Origin: Pseudaeromonas sp041441555
GTDB taxonomy: Bacteria > Pseudomonadota > Gammaproteobacteria > Enterobacterales > Aeromonadaceae
NCBI GenBank assembly: GCA_041441555.1
Contig: JASDSW010000031.1
Span: 1 to 64,000 of the forward strand
Reading direction: 5' to 3'
DNA length: 64,000 nucleotides
Shown here: positions 55,084-64,000 of the stretch, piece after piece
How positions within the stretch are numbered: position 1 is the first letter of the stretch
How the letters are laid out: every line of letters begins with the position of its first letter
Position numbers and translations under genes: made by a program
The notes under the pieces: model-generated
What the model saw: the letters and a program-made list of their open reading frames with translations, nothing else
What the model was told of the DNA's origin: nothing
Databases searched by the model: none

Positions 55084-56838
55084 GTGAAATACCGCTCCGC
55101 CGTTTTATCTTCCCGCACGCCTTGGCTTTTGCCGCACATCGTAGCCCTGCTGCTGGTGCTGCTCTGGTCGCCACTGAGCAGTGCCAAGGCCCTGCGCTAT
55201 GAGGTGACGGGTATCAAAGGGGCGCTCAAAGAAAACGTAGAGATCCACTTGGCGGCGCTACCGAGCATTCAGGCGGGTCGTATCGACTATCGACGCCAGT
55301 CCATCCAACAGGCGGTCACTCAGGGGTTGCAAGCCCAAGGCTACTACCAGTCCACCATCGAACTGGTCGTGGACGAGCAGGACGAATCGCTGCTGCATGT
55401 GCGCATCAAGCGTGGCAAGCCGGTCCGCATTCGCTCCTTGGTGGTGCGTCTATTGGGGGATGCTCTCAATGATGACTCTTTTGAACGCCTGATGCAGAAG
55501 CTGCCGCTCAAACAGGGCGATGTGCTGCATCATGGCAAGTATGAAGAGATCAAGTCATCGCTCCTCAACCGGGCCGCGAATCGCGGTTATTTCGACGCCG
55601 AGTTGGTGGAGTCGAGCGTCAAGGTCTATCCCGATCAGCAAGCGGCCGATATCGTCATCGAATTTTCCACTGGTCATCGCTATCGGTTCGCCGAGCCGCG
55701 TATCGTCGGGGTGACAGAGTCTCGCCGCCTGATTGAACCCTTACTGACGTTCAAGCCTGGGGAGCCCTACCAGACCCAGCAGTTGGCGACCCTGAGCCAG
55801 AATCTCTCGGAGACGCGCTACTTTCGCCAGGTAGATGTGCGGCCGCTGCTGGATGAGGTGAAGGATTATCAGGTTCCCGTCTACATCGGTCTGGAGCCGA
55901 AAAGTTCGAACCTGGTGGAGACTGGGGTGGGTTACTCCACCGATGAAGGGCCGCGTTTTCAGGTCAATTGGGAAAAACCCTGGCTCAACCAGTACGGCCA
56001 CAGCCTGACGGCGCAGCTTAAAATCTCCGAACCCTCGCAAGACATCAAGTTCAACTACCGGATCCCGGGACAGGATCCGATCAACGATTACTACAACCTG
56101 CAAACCGGTTACGTACGCACCGATCTCAATGACACCCAGTCCGATAAAACCGAGGCGGGGCTGCACTACTGGACGAAAAAACTGGGGGCTTGGGAGCGGG
56201 ACTATTTTGTGCGCTTGGAGTACGAATCCTTCAAACAGGGGTTGAGCGAGGGGAACTCCTTGCTGTTGCTGCCCGGGGTGACCCTGAATCGCTTGCGCAT
56301 GGATAAGGGGGTCGATCCGGAGTGGGGGGATCGCATCCTGCTGACCACCGAGTTTTCACAACCGGCCTGGGGATCTGATCTGGGTTTCACCCGGGTATCT
56401 GGACGCACCAAGTGGTTACGGACGCCGTTTGAGGGGGCTCGCTTTGTCACCCGCTTCGAGCAGGGGGCCATCATGGGAGCGGATCTGGATGACATCCCTC
56501 CGAGCCTGCGCTTCTTCGCCGGGGGCGATCAATCGATCCGCGGCTTTGGCTTTGAAACCATCTCGCCGGTGGATGCCAGCGGCAAGTTGACCGGGGCCCG
56601 CTATGAGACGACTGGCTCGCTGGAGTACGCCCACCCGGTGGCGGAGCAGTGGCGGGTGGCTACCTTTGTCGACGCCGGGACCGCGACCAACGACTATAAC
56701 GACCCGATCAAGGTGGGTACCGGGCTGGGCGCGCGCTGGATCTCGCCGCTTGGCCCCATCCGGCTGGATCTGGGATTTGGGGTCTCGGAGACTCATGTGC
56801 CTTGGCGCTTGCACTTTGGTCTGGGAGCAGAGCTATGA
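55084..56838 (+). CDS. tamA: Translocation and assembly module outer-membrane subunit TamA
   Basis: Omp85-family outer-membrane protein that with TamB assembles some outer-membrane proteins. With GTG at 55084 it has 584 residues (E. coli TamA 577). Signal LLPHIVALLLVLLWSPLSSAKA, then three POTRA domains (about 35-280, starting LRYEVTGIKGALKENV) and a beta-barrel ending in an aromatic/Leu-rich strand (LHFGLGAEL). The barrel has the VRGF-like motif SIRGFGFE. An earlier TTG at 54952 is less likely. Its end overlaps the tamB start (ATGA). Confidence 0.93.
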   Translation: MKYRSAVLSSRTPWLLPHIVALLLVLLWSPLSSAKALRYEVTGIKGALKENVEIHLAALPSIQAGRIDYRRQSIQQAVTQGLQAQGYYQSTIELVVDEQDESLLHVRIKRGKPVRIRSLVVRLLGDALNDDSFERLMQKLPLKQGDVLHHGKYEEIKSSLLNRAANRGYFDAELVESSVKVYPDQQAADIVIEFSTGHRYRFAEPRIVGVTESRRLIEPLLTFKPGEPYQTQQLATLSQNLSETRYFRQVDVRPLLDEVKDYQVPVYIGLEPKSSNLVETGVGYSTDEGPRFQVNWEKPWLNQYGHSLTAQLKISEPSQDIKFNYRIPGQDPINDYYNLQTGYVRTDLNDTQSDKTEAGLHYWTKKLGAWERDYFVRLEYESFKQGLSEGNSLLLLPGVTLNRLRMDKGVDPEWGDRILLTTEFSQPAWGSDLGFTRVSGRTKWLRTPFEGARFVTRFEQGAIMGADLDDIPPSLRFFAGGDQSIRGFGFETISPVDASGKLTGARYETTGSLEYAHPVAEQWRVATFVDAGTATNDYNDPIKVGTGLGARWISPLGPIRLDLGFGVSETHVPWRLHFGLGAEL

Positions 56839-59800
56839 GTTGGTTGCGTATGACTCTGGTGGCCTGCAGCAGCCTGTTGCTGCTGATGCTGGTGTTGGTT
56901 GGCTTATTGCTGTTTACCAGCATGGGCAACCAGCTGTTGTGGCAGCAACTCAAGGCGGCGTTGCCCACGTTGCAAGGCGAACTGACGGACGGCCACCTGG
57001 GCCGGGGGGTGACACTCAAGGCCCTGCGTTATGAGAGCCCCGAATTGCTGTTACAAGCCGAGGAGCTGCGCCTGGACTGGCAGTTGGCCTCGCTGCTGGC
57101 CGGCCGTCTGGTCGTGGATGAACTGGTGCTGAACCAGGGGCAACTCGTCTATCGGCATGTGGCTCATCCTGAACCTGAGCCGGCCAGCGAGCCGCTCCCC
57201 GAGGCGTCACCCGTCGATTCTCTTATCTACCTGCCTTTGGAGCTGCAGCTGAAAAAACTGCAGGTCGAGCAACTTGCCGTGTTGACCCCGGATGTCGAGG
57301 TGCGAGTCGGTCAGTTGCAGGCCGCCGCCAGTTGGCAAGGCACGCAACTGCGTCTGCTCTCGAGCCAGTCCGCCGATGTGGATGTCAAGCTGGTACCCTC
57401 GCCGGTGACGCCCGAGGACCCCGACCATCCCGCGAAGAGGTCGTCGGAGCTGGAGGCGAAGCCGCTGGCCCAACCGTTTGACGAACAGAGTGTCCGTCAG
57501 CAGATCGAGGCGCTGCCCACGGTCTTCTTGCCCTTCGATCTGCGCGTGGAGCAGTTTGCGGTACACAAGGGACGTTATCACCAGCGTGGTTTTGATACCG
57601 GACTCTTCGATCTGAGTTTGCAGGGGCGCTTCAAGGGGACAGATCTGAGCGTCGAGGCGTTGCAGATCGCCCATCCCATGGGCGATCTGGCACTGCAGGG
57701 CGAGATGAAGTTCGTCACCTACTATCCGATGCGGGTGACCTTGAAGGGGGTATCGAAGGTCGACTGGCTGGAAAAACAGCTGCAGGGGCGTCGGGCAACG
57801 CTGCAGGTGAATGGTCCGCTGACCGATCTGAGTGGTCAACTGGATCTGGAGGGGCCGGAGGCCGCCGAGTTCAAGGCGCGTCTCAATACCCTGGCGCCGG
57901 ATCTGCCGTTTGAAGCCTCTCTGGCCTGGAAACAGTTGCGCTGGCCACTGCGAGGCCAGCCGGAGTACCGGCTGCTGGACGGTCAACTCAAGGCCGAGGG
58001 GCGGCTCTCCGATTACCACGCCAGTTTGCATAGCAAGGCCGAGCTGCGTGAATTTCCTCGCGGCTTGCTCGATCTACAGCTGAAAGGCTCCTTGCAGGGC
58101 ATCGAGCTCAAACCACTCAGGCTCACGGCCGCAGACGGCAGCCTGGAGGTCAAAGGCAAGCTGGGGTGGCAGCGAGGGATTGACTGGCGGGGCGAGGTGG
58201 AGGCCAAGAGCCAAAACCTCAAGTCGTGGTTTCCGGCACTCTCCGGCCGCATCCAGACCAAGGTGGTCACCGAATTCACCTATCAAGCGCCGCACTGGCA
58301 GCTGAACATCCCGACCATGCAGGCCGATGGTCAACTCAATGGCTATCCGCTTGCTCTGGCGGGGAAGTTGAGTGGCAACGATCGGTTGGCCTGGAAGTTT
58401 GAGCAAATTCGCCTGAGCAGTGGCAGCAACCGCTTGCTGCTGGATGGTGCTCTGGGCGCCGACTGGCGGGCAACCGGCTCCCTGCAGGCTCCGGATCTCG
58501 GTCTGTTGCTCCCCGAGCTGCGAGGCTCGGCCAATGCACAATTTAATCTGAGCGGCACAGCCAAACGGCCGGTGGTCTCGTTGCAGGTGCAGGCAGATGA
58601 ACTGGCGATGTCCGGTGTGCGCATGCGGGATCTGCAGGCTCAGGGAACGCTCAATTTAGGCGCGATCTGGCAAGGCAATCTGCAGGCGCATCTGGGCAGG
58701 CTGCGCAATGGCACGACTCGGCTGCAGGATCTGCAGTTGTCGCTGCAGGGCGATGAAAACGCCCATGAGCTGCGGTTGGCCTTTGCGGGGCAGCCGCTCG
58801 CCAGCGAGCTGTTGGTGCGGGGGCAGTGGCGGGCACGGCAATGGCAGGGCGAGCTAAGCTCGGGGCGGATCGACACCCCCATCGGCCCCTGGGTGCTGGA
58901 TGCGCCGTTGAACATGGTCTTTTCGGCTGCGAGTCAGCGACTTTCGCTGGGGGCTCAGTGCTGGCACCTGAATGAGGCGGCCCTGTGTCTGCAACCCGCC
59001 GAATTGTCGAAGGCGCGTGGCGATCTACGCCTGAGTCTGTCCCAGTTTGCGACCCAGGCGTTGCGTCCCCTGTTCCCCGAGCGCATGGATTGGCGAGCGA
59101 TGCTGACCCTGAATGGGCAGCTGGGTTGGCAGGGGGGCGTCCCCTACGCCGATCTGCAACTGGAGAGTGAACCGGGCTCGCTGATCGCCGATGAGCTGGT
59201 CTCCGACTACGACCGACTCTCTGTGTCGACCAAACTGGATCGGCAGCAAGGGGCTTTGGTCTTGCACTTTGCCTCGAAACAGTTGGGGCGAGCCGACATC
59301 AACCTGCTGATTGGCGATCCCATGGGTGAGCGGACTCTGGGGGGGGAGTTGGCGATCCAGGATCTGCGGCTATACAACCTGGCGCCTTTGTTGGATGAAC
59401 TCAAACGGACCAAGGGACGGGTCAATGCCAGCGGCCGGATGGGCGGTACCCTCAACAAACCGCTGTTTTACGGCAAGGTTACACTCGATGATGGTCTCAT
59501 CGAAACCTCGGCCGAGCTGGCCAAGATCACCGAGTTGCACAGCGAGTTGTTGATCGATGGTGCCAAGGCGCGCCTGAGTGGCCACATGAAGGTGGGTAAG
59601 GGCACCATGGAGCTCGGTGGCCGCATCGACTGGTCCGGCGAGCTGGCCGAGGGGATCATCACGCTGCAGGCTGATACGCTGGAGGTTGGCTTGGCCGGTT
59701 ATGGTCGGGCGCGCGTCAGTTCCAACCTGCAGTTGATCTTCGGGCGGGAGCTCCGTCTGACCGGTCAGGTGCAGATCCCGTGGGCGCGGATCCTGGTCAA

Positions 59801-60611
59801 GTCGCTGCCCGACAGCGCAGTCTCGGTCTCCGAGGATGTCGAGATCGTCACCAAGCGGCGCAAGCCGGAGCCGCAGCCTAAGATCAAGGTGCCGATCTGG
59901 CTGGATATCACGCTCGGCTTGGGCGGCGATGTGCGACTCGATGCCTTGGGGTTGAAGACCAAACTGGTGGGGGGGATCCGGCTGGTGCAGAACCCCGAAG
60001 TACCGTTGCGGGCCGACGGCACCATTTCGCTGACCGATGGCCGTTTCAAATCCTTCGGCCAGAATCTGTTGATCCGCGAAGGGAAACTGCAATTTAACGG
60101 CAATCCGACGGCGCCCTATCTGCAGGTCAAGGCCGAGCGGGATCCGGAGACCATGGAAGATAAGGACATTACGGTCGGGGTCAAGGTGACGGGGCCGGCG
60201 GCGCAGCCAAAAATCGAGATCTACTCGGAGCCGCAACTGGCGGAATCGGAAAAACTCTCCTACTTGCTGCGTGGGAAAAGCTCGACCAGCAGTGGTACTA
60301 CCTCCAACGACGAGGCGATGACCGGCATCCTGCTGGGGGCGGGTTTGAGTCAAGCCAACGGCGTGGTCTCCGATATTGCCGAGAGCTTCGGCCTGAGCGA
60401 TGTCAGTCTGGATTCGACCGGCAGCGGCGATGAAACCCAGGTCAGCATCAGTGGCTACCTGATGCCGGGCTTGCAACTGCAGTATGGTATGGGGGTCTTC
60501 ACCTCGATCAGCGAGGTGCGTCTGCGCTATGAGCTGATGCCGCGATTGTATGTCCAGGTGCTGAGTGGTCTGAACCAAGCGCTGGATCTCTTCTACAAGT
60601 TCGAATTCTAA
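56835..60611 (+). CDS. tamB: Translocation and assembly module inner-membrane subunit TamB
   Basis: 1258-residue AsmA-like bridge protein, close to E. coli TamB (1259), anchored by an N-terminal helix (LVACSSLLLLMLVLVGLLLF) and running across the periplasm as a long beta-taco. Repetitive beta strands occupy most of the length. The C-terminal DUF490 domain is recognisable: ITVGVKVTGPAAQPKIEIYS, LSYLLRGKSS and the end LSGLNQALDLFYKFEF. It may also carry phospholipids. ATGA overlap with tamA shows co-translation. A terminator follows. Confidence 0.95.
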   Translation: MSWLRMTLVACSSLLLLMLVLVGLLLFTSMGNQLLWQQLKAALPTLQGELTDGHLGRGVTLKALRYESPELLLQAEELRLDWQLASLLAGRLVVDELVLNQGQLVYRHVAHPEPEPASEPLPEASPVDSLIYLPLELQLKKLQVEQLAVLTPDVEVRVGQLQAAASWQGTQLRLLSSQSADVDVKLVPSPVTPEDPDHPAKRSSELEAKPLAQPFDEQSVRQQIEALPTVFLPFDLRVEQFAVHKGRYHQRGFDTGLFDLSLQGRFKGTDLSVEALQIAHPMGDLALQGEMKFVTYYPMRVTLKGVSKVDWLEKQLQGRRATLQVNGPLTDLSGQLDLEGPEAAEFKARLNTLAPDLPFEASLAWKQLRWPLRGQPEYRLLDGQLKAEGRLSDYHASLHSKAELREFPRGLLDLQLKGSLQGIELKPLRLTAADGSLEVKGKLGWQRGIDWRGEVEAKSQNLKSWFPALSGRIQTKVVTEFTYQAPHWQLNIPTMQADGQLNGYPLALAGKLSGNDRLAWKFEQIRLSSGSNRLLLDGALGADWRATGSLQAPDLGLLLPELRGSANAQFNLSGTAKRPVVSLQVQADELAMSGVRMRDLQAQGTLNLGAIWQGNLQAHLGRLRNGTTRLQDLQLSLQGDENAHELRLAFAGQPLASELLVRGQWRARQWQGELSSGRIDTPIGPWVLDAPLNMVFSAASQRLSLGAQCWHLNEAALCLQPAELSKARGDLRLSLSQFATQALRPLFPERMDWRAMLTLNGQLGWQGGVPYADLQLESEPGSLIADELVSDYDRLSVSTKLDRQQGALVLHFASKQLGRADINLLIGDPMGERTLGGELAIQDLRLYNLAPLLDELKRTKGRVNASGRMGGTLNKPLFYGKVTLDDGLIETSAELAKITELHSELLIDGAKARLSGHMKVGKGTMELGGRIDWSGELAEGIITLQADTLEVGLAGYGRARVSSNLQLIFGRELRLTGQVQIPWARILVKSLPDSAVSVSEDVEIVTKRRKPEPQPKIKVPIWLDITLGLGGDVRLDALGLKTKLVGGIRLVQNPEVPLRADGTISLTDGRFKSFGQNLLIREGKLQFNGNPTAPYLQVKAERDPETMEDKDITVGVKVTGPAAQPKIEIYSEPQLAESEKLSYLLRGKSSTSSGTTSNDEAMTGILLGAGLSQANGVVSDIAESFGLSDVSLDSTGSGDETQVSISGYLMPGLQLQYGMGVFTSISEVRLRYELMPRLYVQVLSGLNQALDLFYKFEF

Positions 60612-60624
60612 ACGGCCAGCGTAA

Positions 60625-60649
60625 CCCCTGCCGGATTATCCGGCAGGGG
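60625..60649. terminator. Terminator between tamB and the GGDEF-EAL gene
   Basis: Perfect 10 bp stem CCCCTGCCGG / CCGGCAGGGG with an ATTAT loop between convergent genes. T tracts are poor. Confidence 0.7.
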
Positions 60650-60650
60650 A

Positions 60651-63599
60651 TCAGGCATCGTCGTTGTGCGGACTGAACATTTGCTCCAACTGCTGGGCCG
60701 ACAAGGGGCGAGCGCGCAAGAAGCCCTGGAAATTGTCACAGCCGAGCTCTCGCAGCACCGCGAGTTGTTCGTCGGTCTCGACCCCTTCGGCGATCACCGA
60801 AAACGCCATGGCCTCCGCCAGCGCCAGCACGGTGGCGACCAGAACCCGATCCTTGTGCTCCTCGACCAGTCGCATGATGAAGCTGCGATCCAGTTTGACC
60901 TCGTTGATTGGCAGTTGCTTCAGGTAAGCCAACGAGGAGTAGCCGGTGCCAAAATCATCGATGGAAAGGTGGATCCCCAACTGGCGGATGGCCTGCATCT
61001 TGAGCACGGTTTCGCTGAGATTTTCCAGGACCACCGATTCGGTGAGCTCCAGCATCAGGCAGGCGGCCGGGATCCCGCTGTCGTGGATGATCTGCTCCAA
61101 TTGCGGCAGAAAATCACGATGGTGAAACTGGCGGGCACTGACGTTGACCGAAATGGCCGGCAGTTTGAGACCCTGGCCCTGCCAGTAGACAAATTGGGCG
61201 CAGGCCTGCTGCAACACCCAAAGACCGATCTCATTGATCAGGCTGGTCTCCTCGGCGACCGGAATAAACTCAGCCGGGGAGATGAATTGTCCCTGATGTT
61301 CCCAACGCAGTAGCGCCTCGGCGCCCACCAGATCGCCGCTGGTCACCGAAAATTGCGGTTGATAGAAGAGTTGGAACGACCGATTGCGCAGCGCCTCGCG
61401 CAGCTGGTTATTCAGCTCCAGACGGCGGCGCACGGCACGGCCCATATCGCTGGTGAAGAAGGCGTGGCCGCCACCGCTTTGGCGTTTGGCGATGTGCACG
61501 GCAGTGTCAGCCTGCTGCATCACTGATTCATACGAAACTTCATCGGGGAACAGACTGATCCCCAGCGTGCTGGTCACATGCAGGTTGATGCCGTCGATAT
61601 CAAAGGGTTGGGCGAACAGAGCGCCGATCTCCTGCACCAGGTATTCGCTCTGGATGCGCGCCGTCACCAGACTGCTGCCGAGCTCTTTGGCGAGCAGGGC
61701 AAATTGGTCGCCCGAGACCCGCGCCAGCGTCAGCTGTTGTCCGATCCCGTTCTGCAGCCGGACGACAATCGCCTTGAGCAACTTGTCACCAATGCCGTGA
61801 CCCAACGAGTCGTTGATGTTCTTGAAGTGGTCAATATCCAGCAGGATGAAGGCGCCACAGATCTGGCGATCGATCGCCTCTTGCAGGGCCATCTCCAGTT
61901 GCTCGAGCATGGCACGCCGGTTGTACAGCTCGGTCAGATCGTCGTAATAGGCTAACTTTTCAATCTGGCGCTCATTTTGCTGCCGCTCGGAGATGTCATC
62001 CAGGGTACAGATGTAGTGAGCAATCTTCTCGTGGTGGCGAATGGCCGTGATGGTGAGTCGGACGGGAAAGTAAAAGCCATTGGCCTTGAGTAGCTTTTCT
62101 TCGCCCTGCCAGTGATTCTGGTGTTGCAAGGTCTGCTGCAGGGAGTGGTAGAACTCGTCGTCATAGAAGCTGGGACGCAACATCTTCATGTGGCGACTGA
62201 GTACCTCTTCCGCCTTGAACCCGGTCATGGAGCTGAAAGCCGGGTTGACCCGCTCGATAAATCCCAACGCATCCACCACGATCACCGCCAGTGGTGAATC
62301 GAAGGTGGCTTTGGCCAGTTGCAGCTCCTCTTCAAACCCCAGACGCAACAGCTCTCCCTCGGTGCGGTGGGCCGTGAGGGCCAGGATCGTCTCCAGGGGG
62401 GCCTCAGCGGCCGGTAGGTTGCGAAACAGCAGACAGATGAGCCCGATCGGCTGCTGCTCTTCATCGAACAGCGGGTAACTCAGCAGTGACTCGAAAGCCC
62501 CATACTCGGTGAATAACGGGCGCAGCGGCAGCAAGGTGTCACCGGACCAACGTTGGGGATGAGGATTGAGTAGCAGAGGGCCGGCCGGGTGCTGGAGCGA
62601 GATTTGCTGCTCCGGCAGCCAGCTTCCGCGATCGTAACGCGTCATGCTGACCAGCTGGGTTTCACCCTCCCGTTGCAGTTGCCGCCAAATCAACACCTGG
62701 CTGGCCTGACACTGTTCGGCCAGCAATTGTGCCAGATTGGCAAAATAGGCGCGGCCGCTGCTGCTGGCGATGCGCAGATTGAAATCCTGCAGCCATTGCA
62801 GATCGTCGCATTGAGGCTTGGTGGGCGATGTCACCAGCAGGCTGGCGGCTTTTTCTGCCAACTGGAAGGTCAGAGGAGGGAAGCTCTGCTGAAAGGCGCG
62901 GTACTCCAGGGTCAACAGGCCACAGCAACGCCCCTCATGGGTCAGTTGCACATCCAGGCGGGCATGGATCCCATCTGCCACCAGGTAGCTCTGACTCTTG
63001 AGCATGGGTTGATGGGCAATGTCGGAGAAACCCAGGCTTTTGCGACTGCGCAGTGCCCGGAGGTAATGGGGGGCGACCTCCTGGGGCGACGGAAGTCGAT
63101 CGCCGCCGAGCATAAACAACGGTGTCATCCGCTGGCCGTCCAGATCCCAAAGCAGCAGCCGTTCGCAGCCGGTGGCCCCGTAGAGGGTTTGCAAAATATG
63201 GCGGTTTCGTTCCACGTTGGAGGTGCGAGCAGCCTGCTTTTCCAGCTCCAGAACCTCCAGTGCCTGCAGGCTGGTAGGGTCGGGAGCATTGACCAGCGGG
63301 TGAGCACTGAGCAGCCATTCGGGGTGGCGATCCGGTATAAACTGTAGCAACCAGAGTGTGTCGTTCCGCGCCAATTGCACGCACCCGCTCTGTCGCGTGT
63401 CCAGCAGCAGATTGATCTCGTGGGCTTCATCTGCCGGGAGTTGTTCGGGCCACGGCTGATCCGGAAACGGGCATAGTGCCTCGGGGGGCAGAGCCGCGCC
63501 GATCGGCGTCAATTGCCGGGTCAGCATATTCAGCCGCAGCAAGCAGGGGCCCGAAGAGCCCTGGGGGAGCATCGTGAAAGCGGGTGCTGGAAGTTGCAT
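60651..63599 (-). CDS. GAF-GAF-PAS-GGDEF-EAL protein, probable c-di-GMP phosphodiesterase
   Basis: 982-residue soluble signalling protein. Domains: two GAF-like sensor domains (about 120-260 and 275-425), a PAS domain (about 430-545, SPLAVIVVDALGFIERVNPAFS), a GGDEF domain (about 555-715) and an EAL domain (about 735-975). The GGDEF signature is RVSGDQF (SGDQF), so cyclase activity is likely lost, although it could still bind GTP. The EAL domain keeps its key motifs: AEALLRW, LELTESVVLEN, DDFGTGYSSLAYLK, KLDRSFI and AEGVET, which implies an active phosphodiesterase. The ATG at 63599 has no clear ribosome-binding site; a start at the tenth codon is possible. Confidence 0.9.
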   Translation of the reverse strand: MQLPAPAFTMLPQGSSGPCLLRLNMLTRQLTPIGAALPPEALCPFPDQPWPEQLPADEAHEINLLLDTRQSGCVQLARNDTLWLLQFIPDRHPEWLLSAHPLVNAPDPTSLQALEVLELEKQAARTSNVERNRHILQTLYGATGCERLLLWDLDGQRMTPLFMLGGDRLPSPQEVAPHYLRALRSRKSLGFSDIAHQPMLKSQSYLVADGIHARLDVQLTHEGRCCGLLTLEYRAFQQSFPPLTFQLAEKAASLLVTSPTKPQCDDLQWLQDFNLRIASSSGRAYFANLAQLLAEQCQASQVLIWRQLQREGETQLVSMTRYDRGSWLPEQQISLQHPAGPLLLNPHPQRWSGDTLLPLRPLFTEYGAFESLLSYPLFDEEQQPIGLICLLFRNLPAAEAPLETILALTAHRTEGELLRLGFEEELQLAKATFDSPLAVIVVDALGFIERVNPAFSSMTGFKAEEVLSRHMKMLRPSFYDDEFYHSLQQTLQHQNHWQGEEKLLKANGFYFPVRLTITAIRHHEKIAHYICTLDDISERQQNERQIEKLAYYDDLTELYNRRAMLEQLEMALQEAIDRQICGAFILLDIDHFKNINDSLGHGIGDKLLKAIVVRLQNGIGQQLTLARVSGDQFALLAKELGSSLVTARIQSEYLVQEIGALFAQPFDIDGINLHVTSTLGISLFPDEVSYESVMQQADTAVHIAKRQSGGGHAFFTSDMGRAVRRRLELNNQLREALRNRSFQLFYQPQFSVTSGDLVGAEALLRWEHQGQFISPAEFIPVAEETSLINEIGLWVLQQACAQFVYWQGQGLKLPAISVNVSARQFHHRDFLPQLEQIIHDSGIPAACLMLELTESVVLENLSETVLKMQAIRQLGIHLSIDDFGTGYSSLAYLKQLPINEVKLDRSFIMRLVEEHKDRVLVATVLALAEAMAFSVIAEGVETDEQLAVLRELGCDNFQGFLRARPLSAQQLEQMFSPHNDDA

Positions 63600-63730
63600 A
63601 AAATCAATGGACTATAATTAGCCGACCAGTCTTTCAGCATACCCGATCCGAGCGAGCAGGCAATATTATGATTGTATCGTAGATTAGTGATTGCTAAAGT
63701 AAGAGGCCTATATTCCTGGAGGAGCAACAA

Positions 63731-64000
63731 ATGAGCAAGATCGTCATCATCGGGGGTGTTGCCGGCGGCGCATCGGCGGCGGCCAGAGCGCGTCGTTTGT
63801 CGGAGAGCTCGGAGATCATCGTTCTGGAGCGTGGCGAACATGTCTCCTTTGCCAACTGTGGGCTGCCGTATCACATCGGCGGTGATATTCCTCGACGCGA
63901 TGCCTTGCTGTTACAGACTCCGCAGAGTTTCAAGAAACGCTTCAATGTCGATGTGCGCACCTGTCATGAGGTCATCGCCATCGATCCCCACGCCAAGACG
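63731..64000 (+). CDS. CoA-disulfide reductase-like FAD oxidoreductase, N-terminal part (cut by window edge)
   Basis: 90 visible codons. The start ATG at 63731 has GGAGGAGC upstream. FAD-binding Rossmann motif IVIIGGVAGGASAAARARRL is followed by VLERGEHVSFANCGLPYHIGG, where the Cys is the single active cysteine of CoA-disulfide reductases and related NADH oxidases. Many such proteins carry a C-terminal rhodanese domain; that part lies outside the window, so the subtype is open. It diverges from the GGDEF-EAL gene across 130 bases. Confidence 0.88.
   Translation, partial: MSKIVIIGGVAGGASAAARARRLSESSEIIVLERGEHVSFANCGLPYHIGGDIPRRDALLLQTPQSFKKRFNVDVRTCHEVIAIDPHAKT

Noticed and set aside
59370..60578. 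402-codon open frame on minus opposite tamB
   Set aside because: Antisense of the conserved DUF490 part of TamB; shadow composition.

Overview
This 64 kb window looks like ordinary chromosome of a GC-rich Gram-negative gammaproteobacterium. Enterobacterial-type gene neighbourhoods (hinT-ycfL-lpoB-thiK-ycfP-ndh, lolCDE, comEC-msbA-lpxK-ycaR-kdsB, bioA/bioBFCD, tamAB) sit beside Vibrio/Aeromonas-type ones (PilZ-mfd-csiV, a chromosomal integron integrase, several c-di-GMP proteins). I infer a member of the Aeromonadales or a close relative; no rRNA is present to settle it. Almost all genes are core housekeeping genes. I found no CRISPR array, insertion sequence, prophage or defence island. The only mobile-DNA signal is the end of an integron integrase at the extreme left edge.

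Layout. 1-542: 3' part of intI; the cassette array, if there is one, lies off the window to the left. 0.9-8.5 kb (minus strand): HDOD-GAF sensor, MscK-like mechanosensitive channel, pyruvate kinase pykF with a Cra-like operator, and a small unknown protein. 8.7-12.0 kb: tRNA-Pro(GGG), a two-domain pterin-synthase-like protein, and a chemoreceptor. 12.2-18.8 kb (plus): hinT, a COG3014 lipoprotein, ycfL, lpoB, thiK, a DUF6279 lipoprotein, ycfP, ndh. 18.9-24.1 kb (minus): PilZ protein, mfd, csiV, DUF2919. 24.1-27.3 kb: lolCDE. 27.6-29.0 kb (minus): DedA and DUF2062. 29.0-36.2 kb (plus): comEC, msbA, lpxK, ycaR, kdsB, fbp. 36.3-44.3 kb: gltA divergent from sucABCD, without sdhCDAB between them. 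44.4-46.7 kb (minus): asnS and a HAMP membrane protein without an output domain. 46.8-51.9 kb: bioA divergent from bioBFCD around a BirA-type operator. 52-55 kb: htpX behind a heat-shock-type promoter, a CBS-pair protein, ribB with an FMN riboswitch, and ppiC. 55.1-60.6 kb: tamA-tamB. 60.7-63.6 kb (minus): a GAF-GAF-PAS-GGDEF-EAL protein. 63.7 kb to the end: start of a CoA-disulfide-reductase-like flavoprotein.

How the genes work together. Envelope biogenesis dominates: lipoprotein sorting (LolCDE), LPS precursor synthesis and flipping (KdsB, LpxK, MsbA), outer-membrane assembly (TamAB), and regulators of peptidoglycan synthases (LpoB, CsiV) among several uncharacterised lipoproteins. Central carbon metabolism is the second theme: pykF and fbp, which catalyse opposed parts of glycolysis and gluconeogenesis, each carry a Cra/FruR-like site, and gltA plus sucABCD supply part of the TCA cycle. 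A scattered c-di-GMP and signalling layer (HDOD-GAF, PilZ, GGDEF-EAL, chemoreceptor, HAMP protein) overlies this.

Two runs of ten N (20703-20712 in mfd and 28152-28161 in the DedA gene) are scaffold placeholders. They shift the reading frame only because their length is not the true length; both genes are probably intact. All identifications come from reading motifs and gene order, without database searches.
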